Positions 34,048-45,269 are shown, numbered from the stretch's first letter. The stretch is 64,000 bases of DNA from Tetrastigma voinierianum (GCA_016808115.1 JAEQBH010000287.1:4464001-4528000), one strand, 5' to 3'. Program-made: numbers and translations. Notes: a model not told the origin generated them from the letters alone.

Positions 34048-34714
34048 TACCGGGGGCAACTGATAGGTTTGTACCGGGCTCCCAAGCCCACCGCTGCTCC
34101 AAAGTTGAGGCGCGTCCAATGAAACACCCAGGCCCCTGGCTCCAGCCCAAAGCGAAGGCCCAATCCGCTCGTCCCAAAGGCCGGTCATGGATGATTTGAG
34201 AGGCCCACATCCTGCAAATCAAACTAAATCCCATCGATAAGGGAAATAGGATAATCCCCAATAACATCTTATCTGGAAAATCCAACTAAATCTCACCAGC
34301 AAGGAAAATAAGATAATTCATGATATAACAGCTCATCTTGCAGATCAAGACGGATCCCATCGATAAGGAAGGATAATTTCACAAACTACTCCTTCAATAT
34401 CCCTTAATAAAATCCGATAAAGGTAGGAAACATCCCGTTCAATGGGAAAGAATCCTAATCATCCTCCAACTGGGAGAACATATACTATTAATACTGGGCC
34501 ACCCCATAGGTAAAAGGTACGCAACACATTCGGGCCCCTCTGCGCTTCATCTTTTCTCTCGTAAAGAAACCGACGAAGTACTGAGCGACCACAAAGGGCT
34601 TCCCGCCGCCTTTCTTCTTTCTTGTCTTTGCAGAGGAGAGCCTTATCCGAGCTTCACTGCACCAACGATAGCCGAACTAAATTTAACCCTAACACGCTCC
34701 AACCAAGTCCGGTT
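34048..34714 (+). repeat. Polypurine tract and 3' LTR of element B
   Basis: TACCGGGGGCAAC (34048-34060) precedes TGATAGGTTTG at 34061. The LTR matches 23615-24257. The TATA region reads ACTATTAATACTGGGCC near 34485. The end is placed at 34714 because GAAAA follows, as it precedes 23615; this is a weak argument. Confidence 0.75.
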
Positions 34715-34719
34715 GAAAA

Positions 34720-35670
34720 AAGGCATCATCAGAAAACATTTGGACCAAGAACCCCCAGAGAGACCTGAGATTGACATAATATAAGAGCCGTTTCCAGAAT
34801 CATTTTCCAGAATGCTCTTATGTGTCCATTGAAAGGATCCCAATTCAACCAAAGAACCAGAAAAGCATAAAATGGAGCTCTTCAACCGAACTCCCAAAAC
34901 CCAGCAAGTTACTTCACCAATATGGTTCATTGTAATGGCCAATATAATTTGCAATAAAGACCAAAATCAATGTGTCTCGATACTTCACAACAAATATACA
35001 ACAAAGCTGTGATTATTTAGTTCATCAACCTTAAGGAATTACATATATCCAATAACCATGAACATTCAAATAACTAAATGACCATGAAATACACTTAGTG
35101 AAACCATTTTTTTTTTTAAATATCAGACGAAGTGAAGAGGGTACCTCTTAGAATACCTTTTCCCCTTTCTTCCCTTTCCCTCCATCGAAGTTTCTCCTCA
35201 GCAAAGCTCTCAGCCGACCTAAATAAATTCTCCTTTCCTATCGCCATCCTTTTCTCATCCTAAGAGAAAATCGCTCTAAAAATCACAGCCCCAATCCCTA
35301 GGAGGATCTCCTATCAAGAAACCCTAAAGCTTCCTTTTATATCAATCTAAAAAGAAAGCTCTCACCTGATAGTTGTCAAAGAACATGGAGACCCCCCCAG
35401 ATTACAAAAGCAAAAGCTAGGAGGCTCTAGACACCCTAAGAGAAAACAACAAAAGGACAAAGAAACTTGAAGGCCAACAAAGTCATGGTATAGATCTAAG
35501 CTCCTTCCAAGAGGGTCCTCTCAGAGATGAAACCCGCATCGAAGTCTAAAGTAATGGAAGTCGACCTGCCCATGAGTGCTCTAATGGTCATGTGCACTGA
35601 GATAAAGATCAATACCCGTCAAGTTGACCCAAAATTGTGAATGCTTAACAAAATGGTGAAACCAATAAGG
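34720..35670. other. Unassigned sequence, left of a solo LTR
   Basis: A 103-codon minus-strand frame at 34643-34954 crosses the element B boundary and shows no family motif. Pyrimidine-rich, CCTT-type sequence lies at 35150-35330. Before the LTR insertion 35400-35675 was continuous with 37983-38220. I could not assign it; a LINE or host fragment is possible. Confidence 0.4.
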
Positions 35671-35675
35671 GAATG

Positions 35676-37977
35676 TGTCGCGCCCCGATTCCCCCCGCCG
35701 CCTAGGCGACGGCGGGAGTGCGAGATCAGACAGACTCTTACTCGCTTCGTACGCTGGTAGGCCCAAGTCTTATAACTGAATTAAAATGTCATATACAATG
35801 ATACAAAATATAAAACTACCACCGTAGTAGTGGTTACAAAGTAGTCATATACATATTGGGCCCCGAGTCCCATTTACATATACATACAAAATTCAGACAT
35901 TTACATTTACATATTCGTAGCTGGGAACCTACCGTGATGTAATTTCTACTAGTGTGTCGACTCCGCCAAAGATGGAAGCATCGCAGGCCCTCCTCTCAGA
36001 CCTACATGGATTGAAAACCCGTGCTAAGCTTTACGCTTAGTGGGAAACATATGTCTTATGCATATACACATTTATAGTAAGCATATAACAATATCAATTA
36101 TAAAGTAGCAGATATCAGAATTTATCATGTAATAAACTTATACGTTTACTTGTACTTATAGCAAACTTACACTTGTTCAAATTTCTCGTAGGATACATAC
36201 TTGTGCTTATAGCAGATTTATACTTATTCAGATCTCCCATAGGAGTTACAGAGCTTATACTTATATGGAAGTGAAATCTCGTAGGTACTATGTAATCCTA
36301 TACTTATACTCTGGGTCGATCTCCCGTGGAGTTGGCGTAGCCTATATTTCTGTACAAAAGTACCCCGTAGGTACTATCAAAGCATAGCGATCTACATTAC
36401 TTTCTTCTTATTCGTTATTCAGATTCTTATCATATAACTGTTGGATTACCTGTAATACCATATAAAGAGTTTATGTGACACAAAAGATAATAATTACCCG
36501 AAGGTACCGCATAAAGATTGAGGTGCCGTGAGTTATCAGCAGAGTGCCGGTTATCGATCGTAACGCAGTTCGCCCATGTAATAGACATGCCGGAAAGCAC
36601 TAAGAAGTAAGGTCAAGCATTGATCAACGCGCCCGACTACGTAAATGGCGCCGGCATTGATCGAACGCGGTCTCGCTTCATCGCAACAAAAGTGCCGTGA
36701 GTACTAGTCGAGTGCCGGCATCGGAGGCGAACGCGGCTCGCCCACGAAATGTATGTCGTGTCATTCAATATCCACTCTTAGGAAGTCATACAATTATATG
36801 TGTTCAGAACTTACCATTCATCATAGGCATTAAGTTTGCCTACTGGACGTCCTGAGGCAAGAAGGTACTCTGTGATAATTTTTCCATTACATTACAAACA
36901 TGAATGGACCCTTTCATACACTTATAGGATCCTCATTCGGTCCAATAGACGAGTCCCTACAACGTAACGTAAACAAAACTAAAACACAACATTTTTCACA
37001 GGAATAAGGGTTTCGCCGTGGCGAACCCGAGGATGGAAATCCTTCTCTACACGCCTCGCGTAGCCTGCCGCGCGAGGGTCCCTCCCACCGCGCATAAGAA
37101 CACCGCGGTGAAGGACCGATGATGTCATATATTTTTTGCTTATTTCTTCCATTTTCTAGAAATCAAACCAAAAATAAAGGAAAACTCATATATTATACAG
37201 AAAAACATCTCCCGAATGGGTTCTAACCTCACCAAAACTAAACATGGAGATTAATTAGGGTTTTTCCAAGCTCCAATCTCAAATACTAGAAGTTAGCCAA
37301 ATCTCTACACCCAAACATGTATCCCAACATCATAAAACCAAGAATCCCTACTCAAAGGGAGGATTCCTAATTATCTTATAAACTAGGTTTTACTAACCTA
37401 ACTTTCAAGACATCTAGGGTTAGGATGAATTCTTATCAAACCCTAGCAATGGAACCACTAATTTCCATACAAACACCTCCATATAACCCATACAAATCAT
37501 ACTTTTCCATACTCAAAGTCACAAATACATAGTGATCCATACCTTTTCTTTTCTTCTCCTTCTTCTTCCTTTACTTTTTTTCTTCTCTTCTATTGGCCTT
37601 CCCGTATTGCCCTAGCCAAAAATGCCAAAAATATGAGACCAAAATTGGTCTTATTTGGTCTAATTCCATAAGGCCTTGTTTGGCCACCAATAATGCATTC
37701 TTTTGACTTAAGTCTCCTTTTATTTCACTTTAGTCCTCCTTCTCTCCCTTTCTATTTACAAAACAAGCTATGACATTTCTATTTTAACCCATAGCCTTCT
37801 TATCTTATGACTTCTATATCCCATTTTGACAAATTACAAATTTGTCCTTGTATCTTGTACAAATTCCGGATTTCTCAATTTCTATGTTTCGCATTTAAAT
37901 TACGAAAATTTCAAATTATATCTACAAAATACCCTAAACATGCTGAAAACGACTAAGGTATATTTCGGGGTGTTACA
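35676..37977 (-). mobile_element. Solo LTR, Tekay-like, 2302 bp
   Basis: It is bounded by the perfect target duplication GAATG at 35671-35675 and 37978-37982. Ends on the plus strand are TGTCGCGCCCCG and CGGGGTGTTACA. The minus strand is taken as sense because TGTAACACCCCGAAATATAC matches the plus-sense starts of the Tekay-like LTRs at 45270, 53896 and 56577. On that strand it has a purine tract (37543-37595) followed by AAG|GTATGG, and a palindrome cluster (37045-37115) with CACCGCGGTG. No interior or second LTR exists, so it is a recombination product. Confidence 0.9.
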
Positions 37978-38221
37978 GAATGAGCTATGAAGGCAAATGG
38001 TACGCTTATGAGAACTCCAAAACGATCAGATGTAGACTTGAAATAAACTCATAGGTAGTCATAGGTAGTAAAAAGAGGAAGTCTGAGGCTATGAGTAGCT
38101 AGGGGAATATGAAAGAAGCAACTCCAAATATCGTGCCGAAGGAACCTTGCGCATCAACACATAAATCTTCAACATTTGAATATCAATCTGAGTGGAAAGA
38201 GGGTCTGAATATCAACATTGA

Positions 38222-38420
38222 AGTGGCTCTGAATGCCAAACTAAAGAAAAAAAGGATATGAAGAAAACGGCTCTAAAGAAAATGGCTCTGAACGCCAAAT
38301 TGAAGAAAACAGATCTGAACGCTAAACTGGAAATAATGGCTTTGAGCTCCAAACTGAAAAATAATGGCTTTGAACGCCAAATTGAAGATAACGGCTTTGA
38401 AAGCCAAAACTGGAAACAAC
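38222..38420 (+). repeat. Minisatellite, 27 bp unit, coding in 9-residue steps
   Basis: Seven or so units of GGCTCTGAACGCCAAATTGA-type sequence, each 27-28 bp, stand in tandem. On the plus strand (frame 38258-38461) the units translate as ALNAKLKKT, DLNAKLEIM, ALSSKLKNN, GFERQIEDN and GFESQ. The frame stays open because the unit is a multiple of three. No larger gene is visible on either side. Confidence 0.85.
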
Positions 38421-38479
38421 GACTCTTGTTAAGTTGTTGGCATAACGCCAAATACTGTTAGGTTTGCAATGTGTGTCTA

Positions 38480-39260
38480 TGAAAGTGAAACAACCTATGC
38501 CCGTAAGTGCATGAGTCACAAGTACTAAAGTGGCTTTCAATTATGAACTGAGATCATTCCCACGATGATTGTAGGTTTTATGAGGGATTGAGTACCTCGG
38601 CTACTAGATTAGTTCACTATTTGAGCGTCTTAATTGATTTGTGATGAAATTGTAAAAGTGCTAAAAACAAAACAAAACAAAAACAGAGTGATTTGTAAAA
38701 TTAATTGAATAAAACCAGGAAAAAACTACTTAAGGCGGAACTAGGGTTGGTTATCGTCAATGACGTTTAGCAATTCATCCAAATGAGGCTCTAGTTGAAT
38801 GAATTATGGCTTGAATCGGTTCGAGGCTACGGTACAAGGATCCCACTTCGTTCCTCAGATTTTCTCACACTATCCACCTATTCACGCTACATCCTTCTAG
38901 GTCGACAAACGATATTTTCAGCGTATTTTAATTCTGAGCTCTATTTGGTCGCACCATGCCTACAATAGAGCCACTCTGACTAAGTCTCGGGACGTCACGC
39001 TTACGTCCTTGCAATCATCACTTAATACATTTAGTGTCCCCTCCTAGTGATATTCGCTTAGTACCTTACATTTCTAATTTCATAAGCCTCTTTAACTAGG
39101 TTAATTCGAATCCTCGATTAACTGATTCACACCTTAAGAGAACCAGAACCAGATTTTAGGGCATAATCAAAGTGTCACTAAGGATACCCTAGTAAGAGGA
39201 TCGATGATCCAATTCTTAGCATGTATCAATTAACCAAAACCGTAATCTTCCAAAGATTTA
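38480..39260 (-). repeat. 3' part of an LTR of element G, minus strand
   Basis: On the minus strand it ends with ACAATCATCGTGGGAATGAT and then GTGACTCATGCACTTACGGG. This is the familiar end of Athila/Tat-type plant LTRs (a 'TCGTGGGAT..GATC' stretch followed by TGCACTTGCGG). It was joined to 40666-41498 before the solo LTR 39261-40665 inserted. A run of AACAAA units lies near 38660. Confidence 0.6.
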
Positions 39261-40665
39261 TGATTAGTGCCCAAAAAGTGCTATTTTGAACCTTGTTTTT
39301 AATAGGTTTTGAGCGCTTTTTGTGTACTAATTGTTATAATTAACCCAATTGACATGTTCGGGTCTCTATTGTACCACTGATCATATTTTGTGGCTAATTT
39401 TGTAGTTTTTGCAAGATTTCAATGCCAAGTTTGTCGAGTATTCCAAGCATGAAGAATTCTGGTCGAATCCAGACACAAAGATAAAAATCGAAGAAGAATA
39501 TCGAAAAGGAAAAGAAAGCAAAAATAGCATGAATCAATTGAATAGTGTAGGGAGCAATGGAACAAGAGCAACAGATGAACAAAGGCCGGAAATTCTCACA
39601 TACATTAATTTTCGCTATATAGCCAAATTTTCGCTATATAGTGAAATTTCGCTATATAGCTAAAATTTTGTTTGTAGCAAAATTCCCTCTGGGCTTATTG
39701 TTTTGTGTTTAAACGACCGTTTGGTTTTTCTCTTTCTACCCTCATTCTAATTTTGTTGCTTACTATTGTTTTGTAATTTCCTTTCTCCTCGAGCATATAT
39801 AAGCCTCAACAGAACAAATGGGCATCAATCACTGCACACTTTGGGGAGAAGCTTTCAGCTCTCCCGTGTTTTTCATTTTCTGCTTCACTTTCCTTCATTT
39901 TCTTTTCTATTTTCTGGGCTGCCAAACACCCTCCGATGATGACAACTCAGAGGATGAGCGGCTAAAACCCTTCCCTCCTTGGAAGGAAGGTCAGCTGGGT
40001 GCAAGATCTAAAGCATCGAGGGCCCCTCGCTCTTCTCATGGTGCATCCACCGGTCATTGTGTTCCCCTTTCTAACTGTAGGTTTTATCCTTTCGAATCTC
40101 CTCGAATGGCTATTTGGTAAGCTAGTGGTTCAAGTGGATGCTTATTGTTAGATCCACCGATTCATTAGTTACCCTATGACCCATTGAAAGCGGGGAGTCT
40201 AGGAGACTGTTTATTCTTCACCTGCTCTAAGGACCATTGATGGCCAGTAGATGCCATTTTTCAAAAGGATAAATATTTTAGGTTAGGTTTTATAGCTAAA
40301 TGAAGATCTGGTTCGGGAAATGACTATATGTCATCCTCCCAACGCGAGGAAATGAACCCGAGGACCCTCACTGCCCTAATCCTAAGCCTCGCATCCCGAT
40401 ACTCTCACAGATCTCTTATTATTTTTCTTATTTCACTTCAGTTTATTTTCAGTTTTCATCATCAAACCCTCACTGTTTACAAAAACCCTAAATCCAAATT
40501 GAATTCACCAATTTTGGCCTTCACTGTTAGTCATTTGTACAAAGAAAACCCATCCCCAGTTCTAATTTAGACCACTATACTCGCAAAGAGCTTTTGCTAC
40601 TTCTACGTGAGAATTTAGGATATAAATATTGTTGATTCTAAGTACACCTACTGTGGCACGAATCA
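39261..40665 (+). mobile_element. Solo LTR of family N, 1405 bp
   Basis: TGATTAGTGCC to GGCACGAATCA, with the exact target duplication ATTTA at 39256-39260 and 40666-40670. Sequence matches the LTRs at 3154-4517 and 15168-16459. The palindrome cluster is GCTATATAGC, three times (39614, 39633 with one change, 39651), and the TATA box (GCATATATAAGCC) is near 39794. It sits inside the minus-strand LTR of element G. Confidence 0.9.
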
Positions 40666-40670
40666 ATTTA

Positions 40671-41498
40671 ACACCAAATATAACATATCAAGCATAAATC
40701 ATCCAACCAAACTAAAGAATAGATGAATTAAACATCAAATTTGATAACCAACCCTATGGAATGTTTAGCTTATCATTCAAGCCATAAAAACCCACAAATT
40801 CATGTTAACAACAAACATAAAACTGCATAAATTGAAGAAGGATTAGAAATGGAAATACAAACAGAGGTTAAGTTGCAAATATCTTCAAATCCAAAATCTA
40901 AGCTGAAATCTACACTCCACAAAGTTGTGCTACCCAACAATAATCAATTACAAACCAAGTATTTCACAAAACAACTCTAAATCTAAGAAATCCAACCCTA
41001 AAAAATGGAACTAAGCTTCAAGAGAGAAAAACCCTAGAAGAGGGAGCCTCATCTCTAAAAGTTCAAACCCTAATCAAGTCTAAAAAACATGTATTTATAG
41101 GCCTTGGAAAATGGGCCAATGATGGCTCAAAAATGGAAGTTTGTTGCTCTAGACTTCCAACCTTTGTCATGATGAAGGTGTCTTCGTCACGACGTACCGA
41201 AGGCTATCTTCATTTTGAATCTTTTTCTTTGTCGCGACGAGCTCATCCTTTGTCATGATGAACAACTTCGTCGTGATGAACACTTCCTACATCGTGACAT
41301 ACCCAAGTGTAGGACTCATCAACTTCTGTTTTCTTTCAATTCTTTCATCAATTTGCTTGATTTTCATTCTAGAGCTGCAAAACATAAGTGAATAGGGAAT
41401 TAGAGCATTCTTAAGAGATATTGGTGTGAATCTAGCATTAAAGTTGTATGAAACACATGAAAAGCATACCATAAATGCTAACAAGATTCACACCTATC
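40671..41498 (-). repeat. 5' part of an LTR of element G, minus strand
   Basis: On the minus strand the LTR starts TGATAGGTGTGAATC at 41498, just after a TTTTGAGGTGTT tract. A palindrome cluster lies at 41160-41300 (TTCGTCACGACG, GTCGCGAC, TCATGATGA), then a TATA box, CTATAAATACATG, near 41090-41103. It is continued by 38480-39260 after the solo LTR. Confidence 0.65.
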
Positions 41499-42740
41499 AA
41501 ACACCTCAAAACTTAACATTTTTCTTATCCTTAAGCAAAGAAACAACTCATTTTCCTTATTCAAAACAAAACAAAATATTTGGGCTTGATGAGGAGATAA
41601 TATTGTGATAATTGCCTCCGAGATCTCACCTTCAAAAATGAAGAAAAACTTGAGAAAGCATCTTACAATATAATATGTTGACCAAGAGTTAAGCACACCC
41701 AGACCAAAGTTCTTCGAGTGTGTGTGTGAAGTCCTACCCTCATATGGTCAATTGCAATTTAGATGGAATTAGAAGAACAAGAGTGGAATGGAGATCGCTC
41801 ACTCAAATAATGATTTATGAGTGTATAAGACTCCATAGGCTTGTTGCTCTTAGGATTAAATAAGTCTTTATATAGCTTGTAATGTACAGTTTAGGTAAAG
41901 GGTAGTTGAATAGGTCATTTAGGCTCAAGTTTACCCAAAACGGAGCACCAAGTCTCCAATCAAACACACAATCAAGAGAGATAAATCAAGCAATACTAGG
42001 GGTTTAGAGAAAAGGGGATACGTGTGTGTTCCACATAGACATGCGATAAGCAATCAAGCAAGGGAGAGGTTTTCATGCAACAGTTAATCATGTAAAGCAT
42101 AAGTATATCATTCATATCTACACACAATCTAAGAAAAATACAAGATGAGCAAGATGAATATATATATAAAAAAAAACATAATAAAAGAATCAACATGCTA
42201 AAAGAGGTGATCAAGATGAATATACAATGGAGAGAATCAACATGTCAAGACAGTCAATCAAAATGTACATATTTCAAGATGAGTAGGGTAATCATAAGAC
42301 AAGAATCAACATGCTTTGATAGATAAAAGGCCTAACCAATATAATCAACTAGATCATGAAAAATGAAGTACACGATAGTAAGAGTATACATGTAAAGAAT
42401 GAGATAAAATATCATATAGTAAGAAGAAGTCAACATGCTATGATAATAATCAAGCGAAGCAATCAATACATCAAAATACGTGGAATATACAACAATAGTA
42501 AGATAATAAGTGTCAAGATGAATAAAATGAACATACCATAAGAAGCAAGTAACATAACATGATGAGTGAAAGAATAAACCAATAAGTCAACCAACCAATA
42601 CTAATGATACAACAATCAAGCATGTGAAAGATATAATCAACAAATCAAAACTCTTAAAGTGCTACCAATAATCAAGTGTACAAATAGAAGAAGGTATCCA
42701 CCAATCAACCAATCAAATGCCACATTTCCCCCAATTTGTA
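41499..42740 (-). repeat. 3' non-coding tail of element G
   Basis: The minus strand shares landmarks with 62680-63164 of element H: AGCTATATAAAGACTTATTT (rc, near 41875), AAGAGCAACAAGCCTATGGA (rc, near 41840), CACACACACACTCGAAGAAC (rc, near 41720) and GCTTAAGGATAAGAAAAATG before the LTR. From 42050 to 42720 short units such as CAACATGCTA and CAAGATGAATA recur irregularly. No coding frame. The junction with the next element is near 42740. Confidence 0.55.
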
Positions 42741-42760
42741 TTCAAGCTTGGCCTTCACTA

Positions 42761-43375
42761 TCCCCAACGGAGTTGCCATTTTGTGGACCCTCATTTTTTG
42801 CTATTATACGTTTTCCACTAAAAAGGTGAGACTCATTTCATAATTTGAAAAACCATTTTTAGAAAACCTTTTGGAGACGCCACTTATTTTTGTTTTATTT
42901 TAAAAGGGAAAACAAAATAAGAAAGAAAAAGCCTAAATGTGACTTATGATGGAAAAAGCAGGTATGAGAAAAACTGAGTCTAGGTCTTGGGGTTAGGTTA
43001 CTTATCAGGAAGGTATAGTGGCAAGCTATAACACCTCTTTAAGCCCCTAAAGTTGGGTCTATACCAAACAAACTAAGAAAACATGACTTTTGACTAATGA
43101 ACTAATGGATATCGAGAAACATACAACAATTATGATTATAGTGTGCATCAAGCATATAATAAATAATTAAATAAACAAATGAATAAGCAAAGTCGAAGGG
43201 GAAGACTATGTACCTTTACAATGAACCGAGAGCACTAATAATTGAAATCATGTTAGTTAAATAACAAATATAGGATGTTTTAGAATCAGATAATGAAACG
43301 GGTTATAAATCAAGTATCAAATTATTTGTCAAAGGTATACATGGGATGTTGGGCCCCCACCTGAAGCCCATTTAT
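42761..43375 (-). repeat. Ogre/Tat-type LTR end with primer binding site
   Basis: On the minus strand the LTR ends GAGGGTCCACA at 42782, followed after three bases by TGGCAACTCCGTTGGGGA (42778-42761), the primer site typical of Ogre/Tat elements (TGGCGACTCCGCTGGGGA type). Further landmarks inside are GGTAACCTAACCCCAAGACC-like and GGCGTCTCCAAAAGG, also usual there. The left interior of the element is replaced by the tail of element G, so only this LTR end remains. The right boundary is not clear. Confidence 0.65.
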
Positions 43376-44040
43376 TTATTTAGGAATTATTTCCATAAAA
43401 TTTCATTTTATTTGAAACTATGAAGCTAATCATATTATTTTAAAAAAACAAGAACGTCATTTTTTTTTTAATAAAATGAAATAAAATAAAATAAAAGGAA
43501 AGTTTTGAAAATATAATAAAGGAAGCCTAAAATAAAATAAATAAATAAAAATAGATGAGTATTAAAAGTTTTGAAAAAGCTAACTATAATTAATTACAAG
43601 AAAACAAAATTTATGAAATTTGGAAGAGAGAAAAAAATTTAATATTTAATCAAAATTAGTGAAGGAAAATTAAATTTTAATAAAAAATAAATGAAGTTTG
43701 AATTTTTATTAAAAGAGGGCAAAATCTATCACCGACATTTAGTTAAGTAGTTGAAATGTTGTACATTGCTTTTGAGGTCAAGGGTTTAAATTCTGAATAT
43801 TTTATATTTAAATAAATTTATTTATTTGTGAAGGAACCAACTTTATTTAAAGAAAAAAAGTAGAATAAGGAATTTAGAAAATTAAGAAGACCTAAAAAAA
43901 AAAAAAGATAAGGGGCATAGTATGATATTTTCTATATATTTGTCGAATGTGTTTTGCATTCTTATTTAGAATTTTGTGTATATTCATATCCACTTGAAGT
44001 TATCGATTGCCTAGATAGGGGACCTTGGATGTGTTCTTAG
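43376..44040. other. AT-rich spacer with SINE-like promoter boxes
   Basis: Very A-rich, with AAAATAAAATA runs at 43470-43560. TAGTTAAGTAG (43740) and GGTTTAAATTC (43783-43793) resemble the A and B boxes of tRNA promoters, 43 bp apart. The stretch 43826-43915 resembles the two flanks of element A joined together. No gene. Confidence 0.35.
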
Positions 44041-44599
44041 TGCATGTCAAGTATACGCTTATTCAACACACATAAAATTGCTTTAACTGTAATAAACAAA
44101 TACTTTTTAAATTCAGCTAATTTTTTCCCCTCTCTACTTGTTCCATCTCTTCTTTTCCATTTTTTTTATATCCTACTTCATCATCTTCCATTTCTTGAAG
44201 CTGTACTTCATCATCTCTATGCAGATTGTTAGATGTAAAAATGAAACCACCTGAGAAAAAAATAAATATGTACATGTATTAATTCCTATAAAATTATAGA
44301 AAATTACTTATAAAGATTCATTTTTCATTCATAAAAGATTATTAAAATAACAATAATCTAAACATCATAAAAGTACTTGTCTACTAAAAATATAATATAA
44401 AGTTAATATAATCAAATATCATAAAGGTCCAACTTCATTTATAAGCATAATAAAATGCATTAATAGTTCTTCAAAAATAAAAACCAAAATAATAATAGAA
44501 TTGATAATCCCATAATGTATTGCTTTAATTCATAAGTTATCCATTCAAAGCGTTCCTCGAGAGTCATTTATGTGAACTTAACATTTTTCACTATAGTAT

Positions 44600-45245
44600 T
44601 AACTTAAGTGCTTTGTAACTTAACATTTTTCAGCAACTATGTTTCTTAGTATCAATTGATTGAGCCAACTTGTTAACAAAATGAATGAGATTGTTTATGA
44701 TATCTAATTGACTACTACCAGTCTCAGAGGATGTAGATTTTCCTTTAAGCTCCCTTCTCTTAAGTCTTTTAGGTACTAGAGGGACCTTTACATTCATAGT
44801 TTCAGAAGGTGGTGGGGAAGTGGAGCATCCGTAAGATGGAGATTGATATAATAAACCTTGTGTATCACTCTATGTGAATGTTGCAGTATTAGAATCATAA
44901 ATTAACTAACTCATCTATAGTATGACCTCTACATTCTTCATCCTCATACGTTCTTGCATCAGTGTCAGCCTCTAATCCAATTGCATGTTTTCCAATAGTA
45001 GTTCCATTTCCAATTGCAATCCTTAAATCTTCATAGTCTTTGAAAGTATCCGTGCAATAACTTTTATGGTTAGAATGAGACTAGTTAAGAAAAAAAAAAA
45101 GAAAAATTGTCAATATATGAAACAAACATACAATGCCTTATATTATGAAAATAAATTTTTTAAAAAAAATTACCTTGAGGTAGTCCTCCCAAACTTCATC
45201 CGAAGCAGTAATTTTTTTTTGTTACAGGGTCCCATCTAAACCTAG
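44600..45245 (-). pseudogene. PIF/Harbinger MYB/SANT-like protein gene
   Basis: The minus strand reads SSRFRWDPVTKK, then DEVWEDYLK, a 93 bp intron with GT and AG ends (45173-45081), then HSNHKSYCTDTFKDYEDLRI, AIGNGTTIGKHAIGLEADTD and ARTYEDEECRGHTIDELVNL. After a stop, KSTSSETGSSQLDIINNLIH and FVNKLAQSID follow near 44740-44650. This is the second gene of plant Harbinger elements, a MYB/SANT-like DNA-binding protein that works with the transposase. A frameshift lies near 45210 and stops near 44890. Element F is inserted just upstream at 45270. The stretch 44050-44230 downstream may be its 3' part. Confidence 0.8.
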
Positions 45246-45269
45246 AGCTAGATTGCAAAAGATTGCAAT

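Larger units (their letters stand above)
23615..34714 (+). mobile_element. Element B: internally deleted Tat-lineage retrotransposon
   Basis: LTRs at 23615-about 24250 and 34061-about 34714 share long near-identical stretches (CATCCAATGAAACACCCAGG, CTTGCAGATCAAGAC). Only integrase remains of the coding part, followed by a long 3' region with a tandem repeat and an antisense ORF. The 3' region is split by element D. The start TGATAGG is clear. The right end is less certain; GAAAA at 23610-23614 and 34715-34719 is a possible target duplication. Gag to RNase H are deleted, so the copy is dead. Confidence 0.8.

Noticed and set aside
34643..34954. 103-codon minus-strand frame as a gene
   Set aside because: It crosses the right border of element B and has no recognised motif; probably chance.
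35700..37100. Solo LTR as a stretch of host gene with short frames
   Set aside because: Exact LTR ends and the GAATG duplication explain the whole 2302 bp.
42140..42720. Recurring CAACATGCTA / CAAGATGAATA as a regular satellite
   Set aside because: Spacing is irregular and the units are too diverged to define a period; noted only within the element G tail.
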